A model generated the notes under the pieces. That model worked only from the letters and a program-made list of their open reading frames with translations. It searched no databases and was not told the DNA's origin. DNA of 64,000 nucleotides from assembly GCF_003336805.1 (NCBI RefSeq), contig NZ_QFWJ01000001.1:186001-250000 (forward strand). Reading direction: 5' to 3'. Each line of letters begins with the position of its first letter. Positions within the stretch are counted from its first letter, which is position 1. The translations under genes and the position numbers were made by a program. Source of the stretch: Marinospirillum perlucidum. GTDB taxonomy: Bacteria > Pseudomonadota > Gammaproteobacteria > Pseudomonadales > Halomonadaceae. Below, piece after piece: positions 8,840-19,231 of the stretch.

Positions 8840-9544
8840 ATGCTTCAGGTATCTGTATATCGTTACAACCCAGAAACAGACAAAGCGCCTTACATGAAGG
8901 ACTTTGAAATCGACACCCAGGGCAAAGACCTGATGGTGTTGGATATTCTGCATCTGGTCAAAGAACAAGACAGTGGCATGGCTTACCGTCGTTCCTGCCG
9001 TGAGGGTGTTTGTGGCTCTGATGGCATGAACATGAACGGCAAGAATGGTCTGGCCTGTATCACGCCGGTTTCCGAAGTGGCCAAGAACAACAAGCTGGTT
9101 CTGCGTCCTCTGCCGGGTCTGCCCGTTATTCGTGACCTGGTGGTTGATATGACGTTGTTCTATCAGCAGTACGAGCGTATTCAGCCGTACCTGATCAATG
9201 ACACACCAGCCCCAGCCATTGAGCGACTGCAGTCTCCAGAAGAGCGTGACAAGCTGGATGGCCTTTATGAGTGTATTCTCTGCGCCTGCTGTTCCACGTC
9301 CTGTCCGTCTTTCTGGTGGAATCCTGACAAGTTTGTCGGTCCTTCCGGCTTGCTGCAGGCGTATCGCTTCCTGATCGACAGCCGTGATACTGCAACGCGT
9401 GAGCGTCTGTCCGAACTGGACGATCCGTTCAGTGTTTTCCGTTGCCGCGGAATCATGAACTGTGTTGCGGTTTGTCCTAAGGGTCTTAACCCCACACGTG
9501 CTATCGGGCATATCCGCGATATGCTCCTGGCAAACGCCACTTAA
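8840..9544 (+). CDS. sdhB: Succinate dehydrogenase iron-sulfur subunit
   Basis: Electron-transfer subunit linking SdhA to the membrane anchors. The 234 residues carry the [2Fe-2S] set Cys53, Cys58, Asp61 (the Asp-for-Cys replacement known from E. coli) and Cys73, then CILCACCSTSCP (Cys145, 148, 151, 155) and CRGIMNCVAVCPKG (Cys202, 208, 212) for the [4Fe-4S] and [3Fe-4S] clusters. A GGGAGAG ribosome binding site precedes the ATG. It is the last sdh gene; a structured 263-base spacer leads to sucA. Confidence 0.98.
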   Translation: MLQVSVYRYNPETDKAPYMKDFEIDTQGKDLMVLDILHLVKEQDSGMAYRRSCREGVCGSDGMNMNGKNGLACITPVSEVAKNNKLVLRPLPGLPVIRDLVVDMTLFYQQYERIQPYLINDTPAPAIERLQSPEERDKLDGLYECILCACCSTSCPSFWWNPDKFVGPSGLLQAYRFLIDSRDTATRERLSELDDPFSVFRCRGIMNCVAVCPKGLNPTRAIGHIRDMLLANAT

Positions 9545-9555
9545 TCGAGTGGAAA

Positions 9556-9718
9556 GCCCCCTGAAACAGGGGGCCATGCTTCGAAAGTCGTGGGTAAAAC
9601 CCCGTACCAGAGCTGTAGTTTTTTGATCAGTCGGGTACAATAGTGATGTTAAAGCCGGTGCGATCCACCGGCTTTGCACTAAATAAAGTAACCATCAGGG
9701 GATACGGGTTTTCCCCGT
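9556..9718 (+). promoter_or_regulatory. Three successive hairpins between sdhB and sucA, with a possible internal promoter
   Basis: Hairpin 1 is GCCCCCTG/CAGGGGGC with a 3-base loop (9556-9574). Hairpin 2 is a perfect 10-bp stem AAAGCCGGTG/CACCGGCTTT (9651-9675). Hairpin 3 is ACGGG/CCCGT with a T-rich loop (9704-9718). None has a long T-run directly after it. A -10-like TACAAT lies at 9636-9641 with no good -35. The set may be partial terminators, RNA-processing sites or the leader of a suc transcript; the choice is inference. Confidence 0.5.
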
Positions 9719-9807
9719 TTGTTCGCCGCGACCAGGGGAACTGAGTTTTAAAAAGTGACTCAGCGGTCGAAGCGAATAAACTCCCCTTCTATGCAGGGTG
9801 ATAACAG

Positions 9808-12642
9808 ATGCAAGAAGGCAGCATGGAGTTTATGTGGAATACCTCCCATACCTATGGGGGCAATGTCCACTATATCGAAGAACTCTACGAAGAGTATCTT
9901 AACGATCCTAACGCCGTACCGGAGCAATGGCGTGAATACTTCAACAAGCTCCCCCGTCCGGAAGGTGCGCCAGCACAAGATCTTCCACTCTCTCCAATCC
10001 GCGATCATTTCTCTCAACTCAGCCGTCAGCGCAAATCTTCTGTACCTGGTATCAGTGCCGACAACCTGCATGACAAGAAGCAGGTCAAAGTGCTGCAGTT
10101 GATTAATGCTTATCGCTTCCGTGGTCACCAGCAGGCCAATCTGGATCCGCTGGAACTGATGGAACGCAAGCCGGTTGCCGATCTGGATTTGAGCTTTCAC
10201 CAGTTGAGCAAGGAAGATCTGGACGCCGAATACCAGACAGGTTCGCTTTTTATTGGTAAGGAAAAGACGACCCTGCGTGAAATCCACGAAGCTGTGAAGC
10301 AGACTTACTGCTCCACTATCGGTGCTGAATTCATGCACATCGTGGATACTGAAGAAAAGCGCTGGCTACAGCAGCGTTTCGAATCGGTCCGCTCCAAGCC
10401 TGACTATAGTCCTGAAGTTCGCAAGCATCTGCTGGAGCGTCTGACCGCAGCTGAAGGCCTGGAAAACTATCTGGCCTCCAAGTACCCAGGTACCAAACGT
10501 TTTGGTCTGGAAGGTGGGGAGTCCTATATCCCCATGATGGATGAAATCATTCAGCGTTCCGGTTCCTATGGCATTAAGGAAGTGGTCATTGGCATGGCCC
10601 ACCGTGGCCGTCTGAACACCCTGGTCAATATCCTGGGTAAAAACCCCTCCGAGCTGTTTGACGAATTTGACGGCAAGAAGATGTTGTCAGATGGCTCCGG
10701 TGACGTGAAGTACCACCAGGGCTTCTCATCCAATGTCATGACGTCCGGTGGAGAAGTTCACCTGGCTCTGGCCTTTAACCCGTCTCACCTGGAAATCGTT
10801 TCTCCTGTGGTCGAGGGTTCGGTTCGTGCCCGCCAGGATCGCCGTGAAGATGCTCAGGGTGGCAAGGTTCTACCTATCTCCATTCACGGGGATGCGGCCT
10901 TTGCTGGTCAGGGTGTGGTCATGGAAACCTTCCAGATGTCCCAAACCCGTGCCTACAAGACGGGCGGTACCATCCATATCGTGATCAACAACCAGGTGGG
11001 CTTTACCACCTCCAAGCGTGAAGATACTCGCTCAACCGAATACTGCACCGATGCAGCGAAAATGGTTTCAGCGCCAATTTTCCACGTGAATGGTGATGAC
11101 CCCGAAGCGGTGCTGCACGCGACCCAGGTGGCTGTTGACTACCGCATGCAGTTTGGCAAGGATGTGGTAATCGATCTGGTTTGTTATCGTCGTCGTGGTC
11201 ACAACGAAGCGGACGAGCCTTCCGGTACTCAGCCGCTGATGTACAAGAAGATTTCCAAGCATCCCACCACCCGCAAGCTCTACGGTAAAAAGCTGGTGGA
11301 AGAAAAGGTGATCACTGCCGAAGAAGACAAGCAGTTGATCAGTGACTACCGCGATGCGCTGGATAATGGTGAGCATGTTGCCAACTCTCTGGTAAAAGAA
11401 CCCAACAAAGAGTTGTTTGTTGACTGGACTCCTTACCTGGGTCACGAGTGGACCACCAAGTACGACACCAGTGTCGACATGAAGCACCTGCAGGATCTTG
11501 CCACGCGCATGTGTGACGTACCTGAAGGTTTCCAGACCCAACGCCAGGTCAACAAGATTTATGAAGACCGCCGCAAGATGCTGGCTGGTGGCATGGCCAT
11601 CAACTGGGGTTTTGCCGAGATGCTGTCCTACGCCACCCTGGTGGATGCCGGTCATCCAATCCGGATTACCGGTCAGGATGTAGGTCGCGGTACCTTCTCG
11701 CATCGTCACGCGGTCTTGCATGACTTCAATGATGGCAAGGTGTATGTGCCTTTGCAGAACATCAAAAAGGACCAGCCTCCTTTTGTTATTCACGACTCCT
11801 TCCTTTCGGAAGAAGCAGTTCTTGCTTTTGAATATGGCTACGCAACCACCATGCCCAATGCCCTGGTCATCTGGGAAGCCCAGTTTGGTGACTTCGCCAA
11901 CGGTGCCCAGGTGGTTATGGACCAGTTCATTTCTTCCGGCGAGACCAAGTGGGGTCGCCTCTGTGGTCTGACCATGTTGCTGCCTCACGGCTACGAAGGT
12001 CAGGGCCCTGAGCACTCCTCTGCCCGTCTTGAGCGCTATCTGCAGCTCTGTGCGGAACACAATATTCAAGTCTGTACGCCAACGACACCAGCACAGATTT
12101 TCCACTTGCTGCGTCGTCAGGTTCTGCGTCCCCTGCGTAAGCCTCTGGTGGTGATGTCACCCAAGAGTCTGCTGCGCCACAAGGATGCCACCTCCTCGCT
12201 GGAAGATCTGGCCAATGGCTCCTTCCTGCCGGTGATTGGTGATCAGGCCAAGCTGGATCCCAAGAAGGTTAAGCGTGCGGTTCTCTGTGGTGGCAAGGTC
12301 TACTATGATCTGGCAGCCAAGCGTGCCCAGCTGGAACTGGAAGATACAGCGATTATCCGAATTGAGCAGCTTTATCCCTTCCCTGAAGAAAGCCTGGAAG
12401 CAGAGCTGGCTCAATACAGCAACCTCGAGCAGGCTGTTTGGTGTCAGGAAGAACCCCAGAATCAGGGGGCCTGGTATTCCAGTCAGCACCATATGCGCAA
12501 TGTTCTGGGCAAGATCAAACCAGAACTGGCCAATGGTCTTAAGTTTGCGGGTCGTCCTGCATCTGCTGCGCCTGCTTGTGGTTATGCAAGTGTTCACGTT
12601 GAGCAGCAAAACAAACTGGTTCAAGATGCCTTGCAGGCTTGA
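9808..12642 (+). CDS. sucA: 2-oxoglutarate dehydrogenase E1 component
   Basis: Thiamine-diphosphate-dependent decarboxylase of the 2-oxoglutarate dehydrogenase complex, converting 2-oxoglutarate to an S-succinyl-lipoyl intermediate on SucB. The 944 residues match the family length. The N-terminal segment MWNTSHTYGGN..YIEELYEEYL is the conserved E2-binding start. IGMAHRGRLN, GDAAFAGQG and NNQVGFTTS are the ThDP/Mg and active-site motifs, and GQDVGRGTFSHRH lies in the pyrimidine domain. The ATG at 9808 is favoured because homologues begin MQE-; an internal ATG 15 bases on is possible. Confidence 0.98.
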   Translation: MQEGSMEFMWNTSHTYGGNVHYIEELYEEYLNDPNAVPEQWREYFNKLPRPEGAPAQDLPLSPIRDHFSQLSRQRKSSVPGISADNLHDKKQVKVLQLINAYRFRGHQQANLDPLELMERKPVADLDLSFHQLSKEDLDAEYQTGSLFIGKEKTTLREIHEAVKQTYCSTIGAEFMHIVDTEEKRWLQQRFESVRSKPDYSPEVRKHLLERLTAAEGLENYLASKYPGTKRFGLEGGESYIPMMDEIIQRSGSYGIKEVVIGMAHRGRLNTLVNILGKNPSELFDEFDGKKMLSDGSGDVKYHQGFSSNVMTSGGEVHLALAFNPSHLEIVSPVVEGSVRARQDRREDAQGGKVLPISIHGDAAFAGQGVVMETFQMSQTRAYKTGGTIHIVINNQVGFTTSKREDTRSTEYCTDAAKMVSAPIFHVNGDDPEAVLHATQVAVDYRMQFGKDVVIDLVCYRRRGHNEADEPSGTQPLMYKKISKHPTTRKLYGKKLVEEKVITAEEDKQLISDYRDALDNGEHVANSLVKEPNKELFVDWTPYLGHEWTTKYDTSVDMKHLQDLATRMCDVPEGFQTQRQVNKIYEDRRKMLAGGMAINWGFAEMLSYATLVDAGHPIRITGQDVGRGTFSHRHAVLHDFNDGKVYVPLQNIKKDQPPFVIHDSFLSEEAVLAFEYGYATTMPNALVIWEAQFGDFANGAQVVMDQFISSGETKWGRLCGLTMLLPHGYEGQGPEHSSARLERYLQLCAEHNIQVCTPTTPAQIFHLLRRQVLRPLRKPLVVMSPKSLLRHKDATSSLEDLANGSFLPVIGDQAKLDPKKVKRAVLCGGKVYYDLAAKRAQLELEDTAIIRIEQLYPFPEESLEAELAQYSNLEQAVWCQEEPQNQGAWYSSQHHMRNVLGKIKPELANGLKFAGRPASAAPACGYASVHVEQQNKLVQDALQA

Positions 12643-12664
12643 TTCAGTCAAAAATCACTAATTC

Positions 12665-12684
12665 GCCCGGCTAACTGGCCGGGC
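12665..12684 (+). other. Hairpin in the sucA-sucB spacer
   Basis: GCCCGGC (12665-12671) and GCCGGGC (12678-12684) form a 7-bp stem with a 6-base loop, with no T-run after it. It is one of several hairpins in the spacers of this operon. Confidence 0.6.
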
Positions 12685-12712
12685 AAATGAACAAGTTAGG
12701 ATAGGGTATAAC

Positions 12713-13918
12713 ATGGCTACCGAGATTAAAGCTCCAACTTTTCCAGAATCAGTTGCAGAGGGTACAGTGGCAACCTGGCACAAACAGCCTGGTGAAGCCG
12801 TAGAAAGGGATGAAATCCTGGTTGATATCGAAACCGACAAGGTGGTTTTGGAAGTTCCCGCTTCAGCCGATGGCGTTCTGGAAGAAATTCTGGCCAACGA
12901 AGGCGACACCGTTGAATCCGAACAACTGCTGGGCAAAATCAAGGAAGGCGCTGCCCCTGCAGCCAAGCCTGCCGAAGACAAGCCGGCAGAGTCTTCCTCT
13001 GAAGAAGCAGCTCCTGCTGCTGCCTCAGCTTCCGGTGACGATAAGGTTTCTCCAGCGGCCCGCAAACTGGCCAATGAAAAGGGTGTTGATCTGTCCTCAG
13101 TCACTGGCAGTGGCAAGGGCGGTCTGATCACCAAGGAAGATGTACAAAAAGCGACTGCCGGTGGTGGTAGCAAGCCTGCTCCAGCCGCACCTCAGGTTGA
13201 AGTGGCTGCTGGTGAAAAAGTTGAAAAACGCGTTCCCATGAGCCGCATGCGTCAGACCATTGCCAAGCGTCTGGTTGAAGCCCAGCAGACAGCGGCCATG
13301 CTGACCACTTACAACGAAGTGGACATGAAACCGGTCATGGAGCTGCGCAAGAAATACAAAGATCAGTTCGAGAAGCGTCACGATGGCGTGCGTCTTGGCT
13401 TTATGTCCTTCTTCGTCAAGGCTGCTACCGAAGCACTGAAGCGCTTCCCTGATGTGAATGCTTCCATCGACGGTACCGATATCGTGTATCATGGCTACCA
13501 GGACATCGGTGTGGCTGTTTCTACCAGTCGTGGCCTGATGGTTCCCGTGCTGCGTGATTGCGACAGCATGAACCTGGCTGATATCGAAGGGACCATTGCT
13601 GATTTCGGTAAGCGTGGCCGCGAAGGCAAGATTGGTATTGAAGACCTGCAGGGCGGTACCTTTACCATCACCAATGGCGGTGTTTTCGGCTCCCTGATGT
13701 CCACACCCATCCTGAATCCACCACAAACTGCGATTCTGGGTATGCACAAGATTCAGGAGCGTCCTATGGCCGTCAATGGTCAGGTTGAGATTCGCCCCAT
13801 GATGTATCTGGCCCTGTCCTATGATCACCGGATGATTGACGGAAAGGATGCAGTACAGTTCCTCGTTACCATCAAGGAACTGCTTGAAGATCCTGCACGT
13901 ATTCTGCTGGATGTATAA
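12713..13918 (+). CDS. sucB: Dihydrolipoyllysine-residue succinyltransferase (E2 of 2-oxoglutarate dehydrogenase)
   Basis: E2 core of the 2-oxoglutarate dehydrogenase complex, moving the succinyl group from lipoyl-lysine to CoA. The 401 residues comprise one lipoyl domain ([11 protein letters not shown], lipoylated Lys43), an Ala/Pro/Glu-rich linker (about 80-105), the small subunit-binding domain ([18 protein letters not shown], about 108-140) and the catalytic domain from about 170. The catalytic motif YDHRMIDG has His372 and Asp376. It lies between sucA and lpdA. Confidence 0.98.
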   Translation: MATEIKAPTFPESVAEGTVATWHKQPGEAVERDEILVDIETDKVVLEVPASADGVLEEILANEGDTVESEQLLGKIKEGAAPAAKPAEDKPAESSSEEAAPAAASASGDDKVSPAARKLANEKGVDLSSVTGSGKGGLITKEDVQKATAGGGSKPAPAAPQVEVAAGEKVEKRVPMSRMRQTIAKRLVEAQQTAAMLTTYNEVDMKPVMELRKKYKDQFEKRHDGVRLGFMSFFVKAATEALKRFPDVNASIDGTDIVYHGYQDIGVAVSTSRGLMVPVLRDCDSMNLADIEGTIADFGKRGREGKIGIEDLQGGTFTITNGGVFGSLMSTPILNPPQTAILGMHKIQERPMAVNGQVEIRPMMYLALSYDHRMIDGKDAVQFLVTIKELLEDPARILLDV

Positions 13919-13952
13919 TCCGGCAGTAACCGAAATCTCCTGACACCCTTAA

Positions 13953-15407
<1,455 letters not shown>

Positions 15408-15425
15408 ATCGGATTGCGCTTCTAG

Positions 15426-15499
15426 GTGGGTTGGCTGAACCGGCTGACCCACGGGGGATAGCCAGCTTCCAGCGGTTACAGCTACTGGAAGCTGGCTAT
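15426..15499 (+). other. Long perfect hairpin in the lpdA-sucC spacer
   Basis: A perfect 15-bp stem (ATAGCCAGCTTCCAG at 15458-15472 with its exact complement at 15485-15499) encloses a 12-base loop. A weaker GTGGGT/ACCCAC stem (15426-15452) lies before it. No T-run follows, so read-through into sucC is expected. It may stabilise the upstream message or mark a processing site; the function is inference. Confidence 0.7.
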
Positions 15500-15538
15500 T
15501 ATCAAAGTAAGTAACAGACAAAAGACGGCATAGTACTT

Positions 15539-16705
15539 ATGAACCTGCACGAATATCAGGGAAAAAAACTTTTCGCCGATTACGGTCTGCCTGTTTCCAC
15601 CGGTTTTGCAGTTGACACTCCGGCAGAAGCAGCAGAAGCCTGTAAAAAAATCGGTGGTAACAAGTGGGTTGTTAAAGCCCAGGTCCACGCTGGTGGTCGC
15701 GGTAAGGCCGGTGGTGTAACCCTGGTCGACAGCGCTGATGAAGCTAAGGCCTTCGCTGAAAAATGGCTGGGTAAGAACCTGGTTACCTACCAGACTGACA
15801 AGAATGGTCAGCCTGTTAGCAAGATTCTCGTAGAAAGCTGCACTGATATTGCCCAGGAACTCTATCTGGGTGCCGTACTCGATCGTGCCAGCCGCCGTAT
15901 TGTATTCATGGCTTCCACCGAAGGCGGTGTAGAAATCGAGAAGGTTGCTGAAGAAACGCCTGAAAAAATTCTGAAGGCAACCATTGATCCTCTGGTCGGT
16001 GCTCAGCCCTATCAAGCTCGTGAAATCGGTTTCAAGCTGGGTCTGAACCCTAACCAGATCAAGCAGTTCACCAAGATCTTCCTGGGTCTGGCCAAACTGT
16101 TCCAAGAAAAAGATCTGGCACTGCTGGAAATCAACCCGCTGGTTATCACTGATGAAGATAACCTCCACTGCCTGGATGCTAAAGTCGTTATCGATTCCAA
16201 CGCACTTTACCGTCACAAGGATCTGCAGGAAATGCGCGATCCTTCCCAGGAAGACGAGCGTGAAGCCAACGCAGCCAAGTGGGAACTCAACTATGTTGCT
16301 CTGGATGGCAACATCGGTTGTATGGTTAACGGTGCAGGTCTGGCCATGGGTACCATGGACATCATCAAACTGCACGACGGCCAGCCAGCCAACTTCCTCG
16401 ACGTAGGTGGCGGTGCTACCAAAGAGCGCGTTGCTGAAGCTTTCAAAATCATTCTGTCTGACAGCAATGTTCAGGCCGTACTGGTTAACATCTTCGGCGG
16501 TATCGTACGTTGTGACATGATTGCCGAAGGTATCATCGGTGCCGTTGAACAGGTCGGTGTCAAGGTACCTGTTGTTGTCCGCCTGGAAGGTAACAATGCA
16601 GAACTGGGCTCCAAGAAACTGGCTGAAAGCGGCTTGAACATTATCGCTGCGACCAGTCTGACTGATGCAGCTCAGCAAGTTGTAAAAGCGGCGGAGGGCA
16701 AGTAA
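15539..16705 (+). CDS. sucC: Succinyl-CoA synthetase beta subunit (ADP-forming)
   Basis: ATP-grasp subunit that, with SucD, converts succinyl-CoA to succinate with substrate-level phosphorylation. At 388 residues it has the exact family length and begins [12 protein letters not shown], the conserved N-terminus. Visible motifs are [12 protein letters not shown] (nucleotide loop), LEINPLV and the C-terminal [13 protein letters not shown]. Its stop overlaps the sucD start as TAATG, coupling the two subunits. The ribosome binding site is weak, and it follows the long lpdA-sucC hairpin. Confidence 0.98.
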   Translation: MNLHEYQGKKLFADYGLPVSTGFAVDTPAEAAEACKKIGGNKWVVKAQVHAGGRGKAGGVTLVDSADEAKAFAEKWLGKNLVTYQTDKNGQPVSKILVESCTDIAQELYLGAVLDRASRRIVFMASTEGGVEIEKVAEETPEKILKATIDPLVGAQPYQAREIGFKLGLNPNQIKQFTKIFLGLAKLFQEKDLALLEINPLVITDEDNLHCLDAKVVIDSNALYRHKDLQEMRDPSQEDEREANAAKWELNYVALDGNIGCMVNGAGLAMGTMDIIKLHDGQPANFLDVGGGATKERVAEAFKIILSDSNVQAVLVNIFGGIVRCDMIAEGIIGAVEQVGVKVPVVVRLEGNNAELGSKKLAESGLNIIAATSLTDAAQQVVKAAEGK

Positions 16706-17577
16706 TGAGCGTATTGATTAATAAAGACACCAAGGTCATCTGCCAGGGCTTTACTGGTGGTCAGGGTACTTTCCACTCTGAACAGGCCATTGCTTACGGC
16801 ACCAAGATGGTTGGTGGTGTAACTCCAGGCAAGGGTGGTACAACTCACCTGGGCCTGCCTGTATTCAACACGGTGAAAGAAGCTGTTGAAGCCACAGGTG
16901 CAGAAGCCTCTGTTATTTATGTTCCTGCTCCCTTCTGTAAGGATTCCATCCTGGAAGCTGCGAACGCTGGCATCAAGCTGATCGTGACCATCACTGAAGG
17001 TATTCCTACCCTGGATATGCTGGATGCCAAGGTCAAGTGCGATGAGCTGGGTGTAACCCTGATTGGTCCTAACTGCCCAGGTGTTATCACTCCAGGTGAA
17101 TGTAAGATCGGCATCATGCCCGGCCACATTCACAAGCCAGGTAAAGTTGGTATCGTATCCCGTTCCGGTACTCTGACTTATGAAGCCGTTAAGCAGACGA
17201 CTGATCACGGTTTCGGCCAGTCTACCTGTGTTGGTATCGGTGGTGACCCCATCCCCGGTTCCAGCTTCATCGACGTTCTGAAGCTCTTCCAAGAAGATCC
17301 TCAGACTGAAGCGATCGTGATGATTGGTGAAATCGGTGGCTCTGCTGAAGAAGAAGCGGCTGCTTACATCAAGCAAAACGTAACCAAGCCTGTTGTTTCT
17401 TACATTGCTGGTGTTACTGCACCTGCTGGTAAGCGCATGGGCCACGCCGGCGCTATTATCGCTGGTGGTAAGGGTACTGCTGACGAGAAGTTTGCTGCTC
17501 TGGAAGACGCTGGTGTTAAAACCGTGCGTTCTCTGGCAGAGATCGGCAATGCTCTGAAAGAAAAAGCTGGCTGGTAA
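16705..17577 (+). CDS. sucD: Succinyl-CoA synthetase alpha subunit
   Basis: CoA-binding subunit that carries the phosphohistidine intermediate. The 290 residues show the N-terminal CoA fold ([13 protein letters not shown]), [21 protein letters not shown] and the active-site histidine in [11 protein letters not shown]. It is the last gene of the operon, and a strong terminator follows 19 bases after the stop. Confidence 0.98.
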   Translation: MSVLINKDTKVICQGFTGGQGTFHSEQAIAYGTKMVGGVTPGKGGTTHLGLPVFNTVKEAVEATGAEASVIYVPAPFCKDSILEAANAGIKLIVTITEGIPTLDMLDAKVKCDELGVTLIGPNCPGVITPGECKIGIMPGHIHKPGKVGIVSRSGTLTYEAVKQTTDHGFGQSTCVGIGGDPIPGSSFIDVLKLFQEDPQTEAIVMIGEIGGSAEEEAAAYIKQNVTKPVVSYIAGVTAPAGKRMGHAGAIIAGGKGTADEKFAALEDAGVKTVRSLAEIGNALKEKAGW

Positions 17578-17596
17578 AAGCCGACTTTTTCCGACA

Positions 17597-17629
17597 ACCG
17601 CCTGTTCCCTGGGACAGGCGGTTTTTTTA
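17597..17629 (+). terminator. Terminator of the sdh-suc operon
   Basis: ACCGCCTGT (17597-17605) pairs with ACAGGCGGT (17614-17622), followed by a run of T. It closes the long TCA operon and lies just before the convergent GST gene. Confidence 0.93.
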
Positions 17630-17639
17630 TGCCTGCTGC

Positions 17640-18215
17640 TCAGGCCTCTCGTGGATCAGTTTGCTGCACTTCCGAGCGTGACAACTGTTGATCACGAAAC
17701 TGTTTGAGGGCAGGGTAGCCTTCCAAATTATTTAGTTCGCGAAAATCAATCCAATCCAGCAAACAGTAAAGGCAGATGGCTGGATAGTTCCATCTTTGGA
17801 AATCGCCATCTTCGACACGGGCATTCAGGTGGCTGAGAAGACTGACGACCCTTTCATTTTGCAAGTTGAAATAGAGGCTGTCCTGGCGCGTATCAATTCC
17901 TGATTTAAACAGCAGAAAGAGATGCACATAGGTTTGATTGGCTTCATCGATCAGGGTGAGTAGATTTTCTTCTTCAAGGGTCAGTTCTTCGCGCTGGAGC
18001 TTTTTATTCAAGTAGTTATAAATCATGCGCGAGTCATAGACCTTGTCCTTACCCAGTTCCAGCAGGGGGATTTTGCGAGCAGGACTAAGACCTTCAAGAC
18101 GAGCTCGGCCTTCACTGGAGAAAATATCCAGACTGATAAACTCGTAATCAGTGTGTTCCAGCCAGATGCGAAGTCTGCGTACATAGGGAGAAGTCAGCGA
18201 GCCATAAAGCTTCAT
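17640..18215 (-). CDS. Glutathione S-transferase family protein
   Basis: A 191-residue cytosolic protein. The N-terminal thioredoxin-like half begins MKLYGSLTSPYVRRLRIWLEH and includes KIPLLELG and a Ser-Arg pair (VYDSRMI) at the usual gamma-glutamyl contact. An all-helical C-terminal half follows. There is no cysteine in the N-terminal active-site stretch (S-x-T-S-P), so a Ser/Thr-type active site is likely. The ribosome binding site GAGG lies eight bases before the ATG inside a long inverted repeat. Substrate is unknown. Confidence 0.82.
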   Translation of the reverse strand: MKLYGSLTSPYVRRLRIWLEHTDYEFISLDIFSSEGRARLEGLSPARKIPLLELGKDKVYDSRMIYNYLNKKLQREELTLEEENLLTLIDEANQTYVHLFLLFKSGIDTRQDSLYFNLQNERVVSLLSHLNARVEDGDFQRWNYPAICLYCLLDWIDFRELNNLEGYPALKQFRDQQLSRSEVQQTDPREA

Positions 18216-18221
18216 AGAGGA

Positions 18222-18314
18222 TACCTCGGTCAGATGCAGGCCAGTTATTTTTCTTTTCAGGAGCAGGATGCTCCTTCTCTGAAGTCTAGCACAAGCAATT
18301 TTTTGACCGAGGTA
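18222..18314 (-). promoter_or_regulatory. Structured leader of the GST gene that can hide its ribosome binding site
   Basis: An 11-bp perfect inverted repeat (TACCTCGGTCA at 18222-18232, TGACCGAGGTA at 18304-18314) encloses a 7-bp hairpin AGGAGCA/TGCTCCT at 18259-18275. On the minus-strand RNA the arm next to the gene contains the GAGG that serves as Shine-Dalgarno sequence of the GST start. The pairing is seen directly; translational control is inference. Confidence 0.5.
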
Positions 18315-18354
18315 AGACGAGGAGAGGCATTGACTCCCTAGAAGTTATTAACCC

Positions 18355-18612
18355 TCATTCCTGCGCCTCCTGAACTTGCTCGGGCTGTTTCTTGATCAAG
18401 CGGCTGGCCAATACTTGCAAGCGGGGAGCACCGATCAGAATCAGGACATAGGCAACCGGCCAGGCAATAATAAATGCGCCCCACCAGCGGAGGAGAAAGC
18501 CAGCATCAAATCCGGTGTTAACGGCGGTGATAACAAAGGTCATGATGGTGACCATGTAGGTGCTCATCACGAAAGTAAACACATAGCGTGCTGCCTTGGG
18601 GGGGAAAAGCAT
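18355..18612 (-). CDS. DUF2798-type small membrane protein
   Basis: An 85-residue protein with two predicted membrane helices (about 12-32 and 43-66). It starts with the PPKAARYVFTFVMSTYMV pattern and has the central Asn/Gly-rich turn and the WWGAFIIAWPVAY helix that I associate with the DUF2798 family. The C-terminal tail is charged and Gln/Glu-rich. A GGAG ribosome binding site precedes the ATG. It is 139 bases upstream of the GST gene on the same strand and could share a transcript. Function is unknown. Confidence 0.75.
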   Translation of the reverse strand: MLFPPKAARYVFTFVMSTYMVTIMTFVITAVNTGFDAGFLLRWWGAFIIAWPVAYVLILIGAPRLQVLASRLIKKQPEQVQEAQE

Positions 18613-18742
18613 GGCTAAGACTCCAACGGTTATTTCAGTTTTTTCTTATTTTAATGTGCTGAAGAGCAGCTGCCCACCCCCTTTTCCTGAACCAGGGAAG
18701 GGAGTAAGCTAGTCAAACAAGTGTTTGTTCCGGATAAGCAAG

Positions 18743-19231
18743 ATGACTAATCAGCAAAAATTACTGGGTGTTCAGCGTTTTATGGCGCTGATTCCGCATT
18801 GCAAGGCACTCAACATGCAAGCGGAAGCCGTCACTGACGAGGGGGTGTTGTTGTCCTTGGAGGCTTCTTCACCCTTTGTCGGTAATGCTCAGCGCCAGTT
18901 GATCCATGGTGGGGTTCTCAGCGTGCTGATGGATACTGCCTGTGGCTCGGCGGCCATTATGCAGCTGCCTGAGCCGGAAGTCTGTCCCACGATTGACCTG
19001 CGACTGGATCATTATCGCCCTGCCACCCAGGGGCGCAAAATTTACTGTCGTGCCTGGGTAACCCGCCTGGCGCGTCAAATTGTCTTTACTGAGGGTTTGA
19101 TCTGGCAGGATGAAGCCGAACCTCTGGTCAAGGGAACCGGGACCTTTATGCGCCTGGGTGGGGAGCGCACGCCCAAGGGATTTGCCCGCCAACTTTTCGG
19201 AGAGCAAGGAGACGAAAATGCACGAGAGTGA
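18743..19231 (+). CDS. PaaI-like hotdog thioesterase (first of pair)
   Basis: A 162-residue hotdog-fold acyl-CoA thioesterase of the PaaI/YbgC-like group. The active-site helix reads LIHGGVLSVLMDTACGSAA (HGG at 55-57, Asp64), followed by TIDLRLDHYRPA. The ATG at 18743 is preferred over an in-frame TTG 18 bases earlier because GGATAAG precedes it. The gene overlaps the next, homologous thioesterase by 14 bases, suggesting coupled expression and possibly a heteromer. The acyl substrate is unknown. Confidence 0.82.
   Translation: MTNQQKLLGVQRFMALIPHCKALNMQAEAVTDEGVLLSLEASSPFVGNAQRQLIHGGVLSVLMDTACGSAAIMQLPEPEVCPTIDLRLDHYRPATQGRKIYCRAWVTRLARQIVFTEGLIWQDEAEPLVKGTGTFMRLGGERTPKGFARQLFGEQGDENARE

Noticed and set aside
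7349-9679. Long open frames on the minus strand opposite sdhA and sdhB
   Set aside because: Both are shadows of conserved genes with strong codon bias, which suppresses stop codons on the opposite strand.
11068-12105. A 345-codon open frame on the minus strand opposite sucA
   Set aside because: Antisense of a conserved catalytic region; no start signal or domain is visible.
15482-16678. A 398-codon open frame on the minus strand opposite sucC
   Set aside because: It is the antisense shadow of a highly conserved, strongly codon-biased gene, with no ribosome binding site and no recognisable protein features.
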